64,000 bases of DNA, taken from assembly GCA_000499405.2 (NCBI GenBank), contig HG738137.1, positions 20,608,603 through 20,672,602 of the forward strand. The letters are read 5' to 3'. The translations under genes were made by a program, and so were the position numbers. Positions 47,448-60,452 of the stretch are shown here, one piece after another; the stretch's first letter is position 1, and every line of letters begins with the position of its first letter. Origin of the DNA: Onchocerca volvulus (lineage: Eukaryota > Nematoda > Chromadorea > Rhabditida > Onchocercidae). The notes beneath the pieces are model-generated. The model was given only the letters and a program-made list of their open reading frames with translations. It was not told where the DNA came from and searched no databases.

Positions 47448-50400
47448 TAAAAATATTTTCATTGTTGTTATTTGACTTTGGGGCAGTAAATTGTTGTTAT
47501 TGGTTTAGAGTTATTATATAAAGCAATTCAGTCTTTTTTGGTAGCGCAGTGAGAGATCCTTCTCGAGAAAGTTGTAAAGGACATTGATATATACAAATTG
47601 GCTTTTCAGATTGAAAAAATAATATGGATGACACTTATCATCTAATTTACAAATAATTTTCGAAATTGCATAGGCATTCATTAGTATAGTTTTTATAGAA
47701 AATAGGGAAACATAATTCAGATAGCGGCTTAATTCTGATTGCTCTGCTTTCGTATCCTTTCATTACCGAGAAGTGAGCTAAATTTGTTAAGTAAGTTCGA
47801 AATTTTTTACAAATATGATTTGAAATTAAATTTGAAAGTTTCTTGAATCCTCCTCCGAATTTCTCTTCAATTTGTAAAATTTAATCTTAAGGAGATTTTG
47901 GGCAGAGTTAGTAGCCAGTTCTTTTATATTTCTATACGTAATCCCAGACATGTACTTAACAATTGCACCGTACTGCAGTGTTAGACTTCCATTCAAGAAA
48001 ACGATTTGTTGGAATTATTGCATTGCAAGCACGGATCAAATTAAATCGGTGGAAAACTGATAAATTGAATCAATCAACAGCAGTTTATTTACAGTTGATG
48101 AGTATCTCATTCAGACATTACATAAACATATTTATGTATGTATAAATGTGCGGAATGTGCTACTGTTACTGCCATCGTTGCAGTCACTGTCAGTAGTCGT
48201 TCCTCAATTTTATATGTTGTAGAGGATTTATTCATAGCTCGCTTTTTACCGCAGGAAATGTCAGAAGAGAAGGTTAGATTACTGCGAGATTTCATTATTT
48301 TCTAAGTGAACTAATTAACATTATAATTTAGGGTAGTGTAATCAATCCTGACAAAATTGCCCTTTGAAACTCCATACAGTTTAATCTCATTCAGAGCTTC
48401 AGCAGTTACTCCCATACTGCTGTTTTTGTATTATCTACACAATAATAAATAATTTCTACTGAAAACTGTCTTCCATATGCAGCGATATAAAAATCCACAA
48501 TTATTTCAATGAATCCTGCAGTATCATTATTTAGCACATCCGAATTTCCTGTTATTCGCCTTAATCAGTATAACTAGCGTCGCATTCCTAAAAACTGATA
48601 CAGTATGCGTTTTTTTTAGTAAAAGGGTTTTTGACGAATCACTCGTTCATTCTCACGATGTTAGTCATTAATTCATTTAGTGGTTGGATTTTGGTTGCTT
48701 TTTCTAAAACTTAGTGAGGAAATTGAACCTTCATCAAATGATCTATTTTGTGGTCCAAATTCTTAGAATTAATGATGCTTTAGTGACAATGATCAAAGAA
48801 GAAAGAGAAAAGAAATTGACAATGATTGTAATTTTTCTTACAAAAGAACATACTTTTTCTGAATTAGAAGAAAGTAAAAATTTACACAAATTGCAAGAAT
48901 GTTATCATGCTAGTATGCGGTGAGATGAAATAGAATTTTCAAAATAAAAAAAAATACGTTGAATATTCAGTACTGTAACCTATACTTGCATTATTTCTCC
49001 GATAATATCAATTTCAGGTACCACTGAACTAGGCCATGTTATTATTGTATTGTTGACATATCTAGAAAAGTTTCAGTGTCTTAGGCAGTTAGAGTAGAAA
49101 GTATTTCCGTGAATAGTTAATGATGAATTTAAAGTGTCAGCATTCGCGTTGGCAGTTTACATCCATCAATTCTTCATTTTTTGTTTAGATTTTCTCAGTT
49201 TATTCATTCAAAATATAAACCGAAATTTTTTGGGACACGTTTTTTCATTGGGTTTTCTTTTGTTTTGAAGAAATTTTTTAAGCTGCCTAAAACTCTAAAT
49301 TTGAGGTAATTGTATAAAATGGGAATTAATCTTTAATTAGCAATATGCAAAAGTAAGGAATATCATACAATAAAACTAAAGATCTTCGGAAGATTTAACA
49401 TATGATTTGTATAAATTCAGTTGAAAGTTTTTAAACTACGCATTTTCAGAATACATACTATTTTAGCAGCATAAATATGGAAATGTTTATGTTAAATTTT
49501 CCAATGTTTGCAAATTTTCAACTTTCGTTCGTCCTTCTGTGATAAATACATTATTTACTTGAGTAAACAACAAGAAAATGCTTCAAAAAAGAAAAGAAGA
49601 ATGTGAGAATGTCAATTGTTTCTTTTTCCGTTTTCAAAACTTCCATCCAAATCCATCATTGTTTACATTAACCTACATAATTTATCACTTCTTCTATTAC
49701 TATCATATGTTACGGCATATCGGTGAATGCAAAAAGATGGAAATTCGATCGAAATTGATCGATCGAAACAAAATAAATATTTTGGTGGACTGTATATCCC
49801 AATCTTCTTTCTGTTGCAACATTCCACTTATATTTACTTTTCAGATAACCCATTCGTTATATGAAAGTTATATTTTCCTCTTCTGGGAGAAATTAGTAGA
49901 AAATATCTTTTCATAAAAGACGCTGTTTGAAGACTAGATTGACCTTTCGATTCCCAGGTTAACATGACGACCTGTGGTTCAGTGAATTATGATTAATAGT
50001 GATATCATTGAGTTTCAGCAAATATGCACTTGCTAAATTTCCTAAAGAACCTGCAACGTATGATCCACGTAATCACGTGAAAAAGATGTCCCAAGCAGTC
50101 CCGTGAACTCTCGCTATCAAAACTGTTTCGCTTAAAAGCGAATAAAGACAACAGACAGATATATCGAGCGGAAAGCAGCATTATAATCAGAGAAGTGACA
50201 GAGATCAAAGAAGTAAAATATCAGTGAAACTTGACAAGATCTCGGGAAAATAACCGCATATTGTAATTTAACAGTGTAGAGAATCAAAATATTATTAGGA
50301 AGAAAGAGGCGACAGAGATTGATGAGATTTGCAGTATATATTGCAGCGAGAAATTGTGGAATTCTATAAAAATCTATAGTTTGCTTCGATACAAAGATTG

Positions 50401-50930
50401 AGATGATAAGAAGCGGATTAGATTACGATTTAGTTTCTCGAGATTGGTTAGGATGTTAATTGGCAGACTGGAGAAGTGGCAAAGTATTAAAGGTTCTCGA
50501 GAATCCTTGATCAGTTCCTGGACCGGTCCAGCATTCAGTCTTCTTCATTAATTCCAAATTTTCAAGGTGTAAGGAAAAGTCCAAAGCATAATTTCTGTCG
50601 ATGAACGGTTACTTTATAGGAAAATGAAAGAAAGAAATCTAAAACACATAAGTACAGGTCAATATTACTCATACACATACATCACACTATCCAGGATCAT
50701 TTCTTTAATCAAATTCCTCCATTTAATTCTTTTTTTTTTTTCAGATGGCTAGTCTTTGCATCGGTCGATCATAAATAGAAGCATCAGCCAAGGTATAAAG
50801 CATACTTCCAGAATCTTTCTGTTTCTCTTTTAATGCTTTGCAAGAATATGTTACTAATGATTGACTTATAACAGTTAAGCTTAGGATTTTTCCATCGATT
50901 ATGATTTTGATTGATGCATGAACGAATGAA
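47448..50930. other. Intergenic, no gene supported
   Basis: Contains a 112-codon plus-strand frame (49578-49916) and several shorter ones, none with a recognised family or supporting exons. The stretch 49935-50560 is less AT-rich than the rest and may hold the promoter or 5' UTR of the Ral exchange factor. Short palindromes (CGCTTAAAAGCG near 50131, GATCGATCG near 49757) were seen. Confidence 0.45.
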
Positions 50931-53900
50931 ATGACAGCTGCGAAATATTTTGGTGAGGAGAAACTGGAAGATGCAATTTATGCAATATACTTACGTAAAG
51001 TACGCTACGTATCACCATCGAACATAGAACTTTCGGTATTTTCTTTTTTTTTTTTTGGTGCCTATTAAGGATTCTAGGTGAAGGGTGGAGGAAGAACGAA
51101 ATTCTCATTCTAAAATTCAGATTAAAAGTTGCCGCAAAAAAAATGTTCATATCTCATTATGTTTGTTTATTTCAATTATAAATAGGCATTTTTAGGATGA
51201 TCGAACACTGGATATAAAGAAGCATGGCATTTCTGTGGATAACACGGATCATTTGCAATGGGAAACCATTCGGGAACGAATCATACGTGCTGGAACATTA
51301 CAAAAATTAGTTGTAAATTTTCGCATTATTATTACATTGTAATAAAGAGGAGGAAGGTAATTTTTGAAACCAAATGTTCTCCAGCGATGGGATTGACATT
51401 ATCTTAGTTTTTGTATTCGTATTTGAATTATTGTGTTTCAGTCACTAGCTTGTAAGTTATTGTCACTCAGAATTCGAATATATTGAGAAGTTATTTTGGT
51501 GGGTTGATTTCCTTTCGTAAATATAAGCTTGAAAAAAAAAAAATCTCATTCGTAATAATTTGAAGGCTAGAAGGTGAAGAAAACAAATGAACTTCATAGT
51601 TTTTATTAAATATCCTTGAAAAGAAGGCTAAGTCATCAAAAAGTCGTTGCTCATTCCGTGGTTTTGTATATTCTTTTTACCTGCTCAATATTTTTGGGAT
51701 TTCCAGGAGTGCCTTATTAGTGATGATATGTTGATGGATTCGAGACATTTTAATGTTTTTTTTGCCACTTATCGTTGTTTCGCAACATGTTCAAATGTAC
51801 TCGAACTTTTGCTTCAACGTTATGTATCACTTGAGATGAATTCGCTGGTAATTGGCAAAGCGAAAGCTGCTACTTTGCAATGGTCTTTTTTTTTTTTTTT
51901 TTTTTTTAAAAATTTCGACCTGCGAAATTTATAAGTTGAATGCATGCTGATGCTTGAAGATACTTTGCTAAGCATAGTTTTCTCTCTCTAAACAATTAAA
52001 AATAGGAATTTATTATTATTATTGGTCTTTTTTTAATTTGATAACCATCAGAAATATCTACAGATTGTCAATTATAATTCTGTGTAAAATAATTGATTAT
52101 CAGGCTGCAAAATGTGAAATTCGAAAATGATTGGGATGTGATAGCTTTAATTCTTAAAATATATTTGGTGAGAAGAAAGAATTTTAGCTCTTTACGTTCT
52201 GTAATAATGTGTTGGTTGGAAATGTATCCTGAAGATTTCAATGAACCAAGTTCCGATTTTTCCACTTTGATGCGACTAATCGAGTTCGGTAGAATTCATA
52301 AAATCAGCGATATGAGGACGAAAGCTCGGCAGTTGCGAGAAACTTATAAACGTCAAGTTATGGATGGACGTTATTTAGGTACGAATATGTAATTGGTTAG
52401 AATTCACGAATATGAAATTTATTTTGTCTTTCTTTCTTGCATTTCATTTAACTCTTCCAGATGCATCGTTTCATACAAAGCCTAATCTAGATATAAATTT
52501 TAATACTTTTCTAGTATTAATTTTTTGATATTAAAAGTATATTACTGGAATTTCAGACTGAACTTTTTGTCGCACTGTTACTTGAGTTTTTGATATTCTC
52601 GTTTTATAGCTCAAATACCTTCAATGGAGCAATATGTCTTCAATACAGGATATGATGCACCAGATTTTGATACATGTGTACAAAGGGCTAATATGTTCGA
52701 TATTGGAAAAGAGAATTGTGTACAAATTGCTGAACAACTCACATTTTGGGATGCTGTAAGACTTTTGTACTACTATCTGTCCAGAGGAGAAATGGTTTCA
52801 TATCCTTTTTTCTTTTTTTTTTTATTCGACCGTTCTAAAAAAGACTGGATCTGGAAGAACAATATTCATGATTTATATAGTGGTGTTTTTCATCTAATCG
52901 TTTTTTGTAGGAATTGTTCAAAGAATTATTACCGCAGCAGTGTCAAGGTTGCGTATGGAATAAAAGAAATAAACTAGGGCCAGAAACAGTATACACTGTG
53001 AGGGCAACAATTGATCAGGTTCCATTAATTTATGCAAAAAAAAAAAAAAAAAAATACGCCTTGATTTTCAATAAGCTTAATCGTTCCACGAGTTGGTAAA
53101 TGTTTTTTCTGATGTGAAGATTTTCAAAGTATTAAGCTGTTAGAAATTCTGAATATACCTTATGTAAAAGTTTTTTTTATTTAAGCTCAGTCGTATGTTT
53201 TAGAGTATCACACGAATGTCTTCATTTATTCAGAAGTAACATCACATAAATATCCGTCGATGTAATTTAATTTCTAATAATTCTACTTTTTTAATAATAT
53301 ATTGTATGTCAAAAATAATTGGTTTTCAGTTCAATGCAGTTGTTCAAAAAGTGATGACAAGTATAGTTCTTCCGGATTGTCGGTCTGATTTTCGAGCAAA
53401 AATAATCGCAAAATGGATCGATGTCGCAAGGGTTTATTTGAACATTAATATTGGTTTGGTTCCTTAGTCACTGCATATAAAATCGCTATTTCTGTACTTG
53501 AACAGTTGACTTGCAAGTTATTTTTTATACAATGATATATATATATAAATGATTTTACAGCGAAATTTCCTTTCAGGAACTGAGAGCTTTGAAAAATTTC
53601 TCGTCATTAAAAGCAGTCATATCAACACTTCAGTCCGAACCAGTTCATAGGCTGAAATCTACATGGGCACAAGTTCCTAAGTATTAAACTTCTCTTACTT
53701 GCCCCTCTATGCTAAAAAAAAAAAAAAAAAAAAAAATAAAGCCATTATTTTTTAGTGCATCATTAGCTCAGTTCCGCGAATTAGCATCAATATTTGATGC
53801 AGATGATGACGGTAAAGAGCGTCGAGCTAGACAAATTCTTGAAGAAGTATGATTTATGTAATTTTTTTCTTCTCAAATTTGAACAGTCTTAAATTAATTA

Positions 53901-56900
53901 TAAATTTATTATAGGTTTCAAAATTTTGCATATATTTCAATCATTTCATTTTCGGGAAGACACATCAAAGATCATGCATTTTAATTTTTATTTTTAGGAA
54001 GGTACAGCAAAGAAATCACCATTAAGGCGACCACAGCTTATTCAGAATTGTCGGAGAACAAAAAGTGATGTTAATTTAGCTGAATCTCAAGGAACAGTAC
54101 CCTATCTTGGTACATTTCTCACTGATCTCTCTATGATTGATCAAGCTAATCCAGATTTCACGGAGGGCAAGTTCATTTTTCAGACTCATAAACTATTTAA
54201 TTAAATAATGAATCCCTATAGAATGACAATTTGTAATCTCGTTTTTTTTTTCTCAGAAGGCTTGATAAATTTTGAAAAACGACGAAAGGAATTCGAAATA
54301 ATCGCCAAAATTCGCCTCTTCCAATCTGCATGTCGTGCCTATAAAATACCTATGGATATGGCATTCTGCTCTTGGTTCTGCTTTCTTCCTGCACTGGATG
54401 AAAATCAGTGGTAATTTTTGTTTCAATTGTATCATTTCAAGTTTTATTTCTTTTAAGACCTTAGATTTATTTCATTCTCCACATTTCTGGATATATTCCC
54501 CCTGCTATCTCTATGTTTAAAAAATAGTTTTTATTTTCTTTATTATAAATTTTATTGGGAACATGATTATTGCAATTCATTTGCTCATCTTGCTTTGTAA
54601 ATAATTAGACGATTCTGATGATCCTTAGAAATATCCAGGACTTATTATTCAGCAGTAGTTATTCTTTTTTTGTTGAATATGTTTCGTATTCTTTCAGTTT
54701 AATTTTGATAACCCAAATTTAGATATTAATCATGTTATATCTTCAAAGTTTCAATTTTTCGACAGCTTTTCTTGAACGACTCAAATTGAAATATGAAAAA
54801 AGCTAATTTTTGAGGTATTTCCAGTTTACTGAGAATTAGTGTTAAGGAGTTTTTCTGGGATAAAAAATTTTCAGTTTTGGATCCACAATATTTTTTATAA
54901 TTTTTGATCCAGTTGTTATAATTACTCGAAAATCTCGTATATAGCAGTTTCACATAAATTCTCAATAAACTGATAATACCTCGAAACTTAGCTTTTTCAT
55001 ATTTCATTTTAACCTTTTTTTTTTCCCAAAAGGTTGAAATTTTGATGATATAACATGATTAATATTTAGATTTGAAATAGTTACCAAAATTAAACTGAAA
55101 GAATACGAAACATTTTCAACAAAAATAGATTAACTATTGCTGAATCACAGAATCTTGGTATTTTTTGAAAATGAAATCATCTGGTAATAGTTATTGCTGG
55201 CTGACAAATTTGTTCATGTTATGATATCCGTGATCGTTTTAACTCTTAAGCGTTTAAAATAAATCTTTTCCAGTTTTGTAAGGTCATTAGAAGTGGAATT
55301 GCCGACTAATCAAGCGGATTCATCGAAGCTATTCCGAACATCACAAATGTCAAAAATGTAAGATTTTCATTTAGTTCTTTAAATAGTGATGGAGAGAAGT
55401 ATACCATCCTGGTTCTCGTATTATCTTTCAGAAAGCCTATTTACCGTCACAAAATTTATTGATTGAAAGACATTAATGATGATTTGATGATCCTAATCTC
55501 GCGAAGTTACGAATTATGAGATGAGATTTCCTGTTGTCTTTTTATTTATCTGAAACATTACGGTGGCATTAGTGATTTTGAATATTTAAACTTTAGAGTA
55601 ATAAGCAGAACAAAAAATAACTCTCTGTTACTTACTGAAATGAGTAATAAAAAAGTTTGCATGCAATATAAGATATGACTAATGTGAAATGAATCTTCAG
55701 TAACGCTGAGATTTTTATGGATAAAATCAACTCAGTCCTTTTACTTATTCTTGTCATTTCTCCTCTTTTTTCGGTGTCTTCTCCATTTTATGTGAATCTC
55801 TCATCCGAAAATATAGACAGCTATTTGCTTTTTTTAATATTAAGTAAATCGTTTAATAAATTTATGCCAGTATAATTCGTAGAAAAGATGACAGGAATCT
55901 TAGAAACTTGCGACAAAAAAAGTACTCGAATAACATTAGTTTTTTTTTTATCGGGAATAATTTTAGTGTTCATTAGGATTTATTTGCTGTTTGTGCAGTT
56001 CATTCCCATTTATCTAATAATGATATTAGATTATGTTATTATATAACATATAATATGTAATTACTTCCTCTTCTTTATGTTTGATGGTTGAATTTCATTT
56101 TTATCATGTTAAAAAGTCTTATTGAGTTTTATTTGCTATTTTTTTGTCTATAAATTTAAAATTGCTGCATAAAATTTCGTATAATTTCTTAGTTTTCTCC
56201 AGTCTTTCTTACGAATACAAAATGTGTTCATAGACTTAAATTATTTTGAATTGTGTATGTCTTAATTAGTAATTCAGATTTGGAGTTTTGCGAATAATGT
56301 AATTTTTTTGTTTTTTATGTTGGATTACTTACTTGATTCTGTACTGATATTCGTTCCGTCTATTTTCGTCATAAATTAATTTTCATCGTTTTAAATTGTT
56401 TCCTTCATTATTCTCGCTGATAATATGATGAGAAGCTATATAAGTTCTGTTTCAGAAATACATTATCACGATTAATATCAAGTATGAATGTAGACGAGAA
56501 TCCAAATGTTAGTGGACAAATATCTAATGATTCGGGTATTGTAACTGAAGACTTGTGGTGCGATGGTGCCACTAAACCATTTGCGGAGAAAACATTAATG
56601 ACTGCTTGCAGTCCTTTTGGTATCGTTTCCTCACGATCATTTACTGCTCCTCTAACACCATCTAGTACAGTTTTCTGGAAAGGTGGTTAGTTTTGTGTTT
56701 AGTTGTTGCTAATATTCAGTTCTTCTTTGATAAAAATCCTGTTTTTATTTTTGGTCTAATTTTAGCTAAATTATTAGGGAGAGAAAAGATTATTATTTTC
56801 TTATTGCAGTTAAAAAAATTATGTTTACTCGAGATGAATTTTATCAGGAATAGAATTACTCGAAATGCATTTTATCAGAAATAGAATTTTTATTCAAAAT

Positions 56901-58457
56901 GAATCTTATCAGGAATAGAATTTATAGTTTTTAGGTAGTGAATTTAGTCCCAATACAGCTTTCTCAAATCGACGGTCTACTAGTGGTTGTTGGGAAAGGA
57001 AGCATCAACCAAATGATGTCTCTGTTGGTACTTCATTGAATTTTTACGGAAATATGGTGAGTTTCTATTAATTTAAGGACGATTATATCTGAATAGCATC
57101 AAAATTATTATAGTGATATGTAATTCTAGTAATTTTGAAGAACACATAGTGGAATTGCAAGTGAGGTAAAGCGTTTGATAGGAAATAGATATGAATTATT
57201 TTGTAGTATCCATTTTATATCAGTTCTTGTGTTTGACTGATTTCAAAGAAATGCATTGCTATAGAGCAAAACACCAGTCAATATTGATATGATACCTTCG
57301 TCACAGACGCTCAAGCGGTTTTCTAGAGAAGTTAACTGAAATGAAAATGCTTGAACTCTTAAAACACAATTATTTTTCTCTCATGTTTGCTGAATTAATC
57401 ATATGTATTTTTATCTTTGCAGACACCGGAAACGTCATCAGGTTCATGCATTTCGGCCAATTCATTGCAACAGACAGTACCGTTCCATCTTGCTCGAATT
57501 GCTTTAGATGATTCAATGAAGAATGATACAGGCACTGCTAATTACAAATGTGTTAAGGTTTGGTTTAAGAAATTACTCAACTGTTTTGTAAGCAGTAAGA
57601 AACGAATGAATTATGTATGTCAAATAAGTTCTACAGAATTATTATAAATGTAATGATATAGAATTATTACAAATGTAATAATAATTTCATTTGAATTACA
57701 TGAAGTGTTAGATTGTCTCAAGATAATATTTCATAAATTACCATTCGTTTCTTTTTTTTTTTTCTGAAATCGAATTACAAAATCGCATTTTCAGATCGAA
57801 AATTGTGATAGAATGGCAGAATTAATTGAAAGAACTTTGGAAAAACATCTTATCTCTGGTGACCATTCAGAATATTGTCTTGTGCAACTTTTACCCGATG
57901 GATGTAAGTTTTAAGCAAATGAATTTTGTAGCTGTGGATATATTTTTTGAAAATTTGGTATCTTTTAAGTTTCTGTTTGTCTAACTTTAGACCTTTTTTA
58001 AATTATCCAAGAACAAAGGAAGAAGAGATCTATCGGAGTGATAAGTTTTGCAGTATGTTATTGATCTTTTACAATTGATCAGTTTGAGCTTTAATTGCAG
58101 AAAGATTTCCATATTACTTTTACTGAGAACTAACAATATATTTCCTTATTTATAACTTCTTTTTTTTTTTATTACAGTCTTTAAATTTCTTTTAACCATA
58201 TGTTGACTTAAGATTTTTAGCTTTTGGCAAAACCGAAATATGTTTTTTCTTATTTAGATGAATTTTGTTTGCCGGAGAAATGTAATCCATATTATGCTGT
58301 AGCACCAGATCCCACTTCTACAATGTTGAATTTTGTGTTGCGACGAAAAAGCGATGCGGAACGAATGGCAATGTCAGGCAGTATTGCACCATCGGCTAAA
58401 AAATTGAATAAGATAAAAAGATGTAATTTACTGCGATGGAGTAGCGGTTATTTATGA
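50931..58457 (+). CDS. rgl-1: RalGDS/RGL-family Ral guanine nucleotide exchange factor
   Basis: Seventeen exons: 50931-51035, 51196-51312, 51707-51882, 52188-52378, 52610-52755, 52911-53018, 53330-53431, 53577-53680, 53756-53846, 53998-54166, 54257-54410, 55274-55357, 56456-56682, 56935-57056, 57423-57557, 57795-57903 and 58258-58457; 779 residues (human RGL1 768). It should load GTP on Ral downstream of Ras. The REM domain lies at about 60-200 ([39 protein letters not shown]). The CDC25 catalytic domain spans about 235-505 ([78 protein letters not shown]). A Ser-rich linker follows, then a Ras-association domain at about 655-750 ([18 protein letters not shown]). The ATG is secured by an in-frame TGA 12 bases upstream. 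Intron 10 must use a GC donor, and the exon 3 donor (TG|gtcttt) is the least sure. Intron 11 holds a fold-back element. Confidence 0.92.
54647..55145. mobile_element. 499-bp fold-back element in an RGL intron
   Basis: The outer arms are long inverted repeats. ATTCAGCAGTAGTTATTC at 54647 pairs with the reverse complement of the end at 55145 (ATTCAGCAATAGTTAATC). The pairing continues through GTTTCGTATTCTTTCAGTTT and ATTAATCATGTTATATC. After a short break, inner arms continue it (TGAAATATGAAAAAAGCTAA against TGAAATATGAAAAAGCTAAG). Only about 120 bases in the centre are unpaired. No protein is encoded. This is the form of a fold-back or MITE-type DNA element. It lies wholly within intron 11 (54411-55273). 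No clear target duplication was seen. Confidence 0.82.
56825..56920 (+). repeat. Three-unit 31-34 bp tandem repeat
   Basis: Units TTACTCGAGATGAATTTTAT.. (56825-56855), TTACTCGAAATGCATTTTAT.. (56856-56886) and a third, 34-base unit (56887-56920) all end in CAGRAATAGAA. The array lies in intron 13 of the Ral exchange factor, just before the acceptor of the next exon. Confidence 0.75.
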
Positions 58458-60363
58458 TTTATAGGTTTTTCAATGCGAACATCTGTTCAATTACTTAAGA
58501 ATATTGAATTATTAATACGATATATTCTACCGTCATCTTTATCTTTCTTGCTGAGGATGCCCTCTTGATATATTAAACGAATTATGAGAGTTGAAGACAG
58601 GACATTTTTTTTTGTTTTCAATATTATAGAATCTGAAGATATGAGGTTTTGTACAGGTGGGCATTTCTAATGAAATTATTATTTTTTTTTTTTTTTTTTT
58701 AATAGGATGATAGTCAGTCGATTTAGCATAATACTTTTCGAACATATTTTTAATCACCAATATTGTTATTTTTGATTATCGTCCAACCACAAATTCATTG
58801 TAATTGGTATACATCTCTATAGATTATAACAGAGAAGAACAGCTAGAATTTGGTAAATAGACAATAAAATAGAAAGAATTTTTGATGGTTTTGACATATT
58901 TCCAAGTCTTGCATATGATACTGTTGCATGAAACACTTTTGTTAACTCTCTTTGTTTTTTTGAAAATTCCCAAAAGTATTTATTTTTATAGTTTTCGTTG
59001 CTTTTTAAAAATTTGGACTTAATCAAACCTTTTTTATACCTGTAAACCAACTATTAATTCATTCTTTGTATTAATTGTGCCACTGTTAGCATGAGAGAAA
59101 ACATTTGCATGAAAATATTATTGAAAAGTTACGGAAGTAAACAGAATATTTAGCAAAGGAATCTTTAATATTATTTTAAAACGAATATATTTAAGTGAAT
59201 CTTCAATATTATTTTAAAACGAATATATTTAAGTGAATCTTTAATATTATTTTAAAACGAATATATTTAAGTGAATATATTTTTCAAAAAAAAAAAAATT
59301 TTTTTTTGAAAATTTTATCATTGAGGAATAATTAATAAATGTAGTCAGTCAGTGAGCAGTATCAGTTCAAAAGTCATTATCTTAAAAATTTTTTTTTTTC
59401 AATGAGATGATGTATAATTCATTTATGCGAGTGAATTCGATTGCTAATTTTTGTACATTTATCGAAATTATTGTAAGAAACCCAAAAGTTATCTTATAGA
59501 TCTTTCGGATTGTATTTATTTGCAATTTTTTGGCTTGTATTTATTCGAAAGAATCAAGTTTGAACTGGTGCTATACCTATACTTCTTGTGAAATATTGTT
59601 AATGAAGTGTTAAGTCAGTACTGAATCAAATTAATAATCATATAAAGACTTTGTTTGCAATATTCTTTTTAAAATTTACTACATTTTGGTATAATTCTGA
59701 AAGTTAATCAAATTATTTTATCTTTTATATATTTATTTTATATAATTTATTTACTTTTTCCTCATATCGTTGAACTGATCGAAATATGAAATTTTCAGTT
59801 TTCATAGATTTCGATATCCATAAATATTATGCGATAAATGTCACTTTAAAATATTCTATACAAAATTTTACAAATGTTAATATCATTCTTGATGATAAGA
59901 TAACCAATATCTGTAATAATGAGTTCATGACTGTTTAATTTGATGCTTTCTGGAATTTTTCTCAAGCGCTTTTTTTATATTATCTGCGAAATAACTGTTC
60001 ATATTTCATTAATTTATAGGGATTTTCTTAATTATGTTGAAATGAGAGAAATGAAAATTTTTCTGCTCTTAGCATCTTCAGATGTTTTAGCTTCACTTGT
60101 TTCTTCAACCTTGCATATTTGCGTTTACGAATTGTGAATATCTGTGCTCTAAGATTTTCTGAAAGTAAGTCGCTTTGAATCTCTCACTTTTAATGCTCTA
60201 ATTTTCCTTATTCCTGTTTAATGTTTTTGCGACAAAAAGACAGTTCACCAGATATTAAAAACAGCATTGATGTTTCGTCTTTTGATTTTCAATCGTCCTG
60301 GTTTCTTAATTTTCCCTCTCAGATAAATTTTAAGCAAATCTAATTTCTCAATCTTTGTTGCAG
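58458..60363. other. Downstream region of RGL, no gene supported
   Basis: Holds the 3' UTR of the Ral exchange factor and the 38-bp tandem repeat. An exon-like piece behind GAAATTTTCAG (about 59790-59939) stays open for about 45 codons (starting FIDFDIHKYYAINVT) but has no partner exon. Confidence 0.4.
59159..59272 (+). repeat. Three near-identical 38-bp tandem units
   Basis: GAATCTTTAATATTATTTTA followed by AAACGAATATATTTAAGT occurs three times in direct succession; the middle unit differs by one base (TTT to TTC). A truncated fourth start (GAATAT) follows. The near-identity points to a recent duplication. Confidence 0.9.
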
Positions 60364-60435
60364 GACATATTTTACTCTATTGACGAGATAGTGCTTGCAA
60401 ATGGAGAAGTTATAAGTCCTTTTCATGCTGTTTAA
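60364..60435 (+). CDS. Candidate terminal exon, unknown gene
   Basis: CTTTGTTGCAG, a good acceptor, is followed by 23 well-behaved codons starting DIFYSIDEIVLANGEVISPF and a TAA. A poly(A) signal AATAAA follows at 60447-60452. Upstream exons were not found, so the gene cannot be named. An alternative 3' end of the Ral exchange factor is possible but has no support. Confidence 0.25.
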   Translation, partial: DIFYSIDEIVLANGEVISPFHAV

Positions 60436-60452
60436 ATTTACTCCTTAATAAA

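Noticed and set aside
49578..49916. 112-codon plus-strand frame
   Set aside because: Rich in Phe, Ile and Tyr as chance frames here are, with no recognised motif or matching exon; kept only as a remote possibility.
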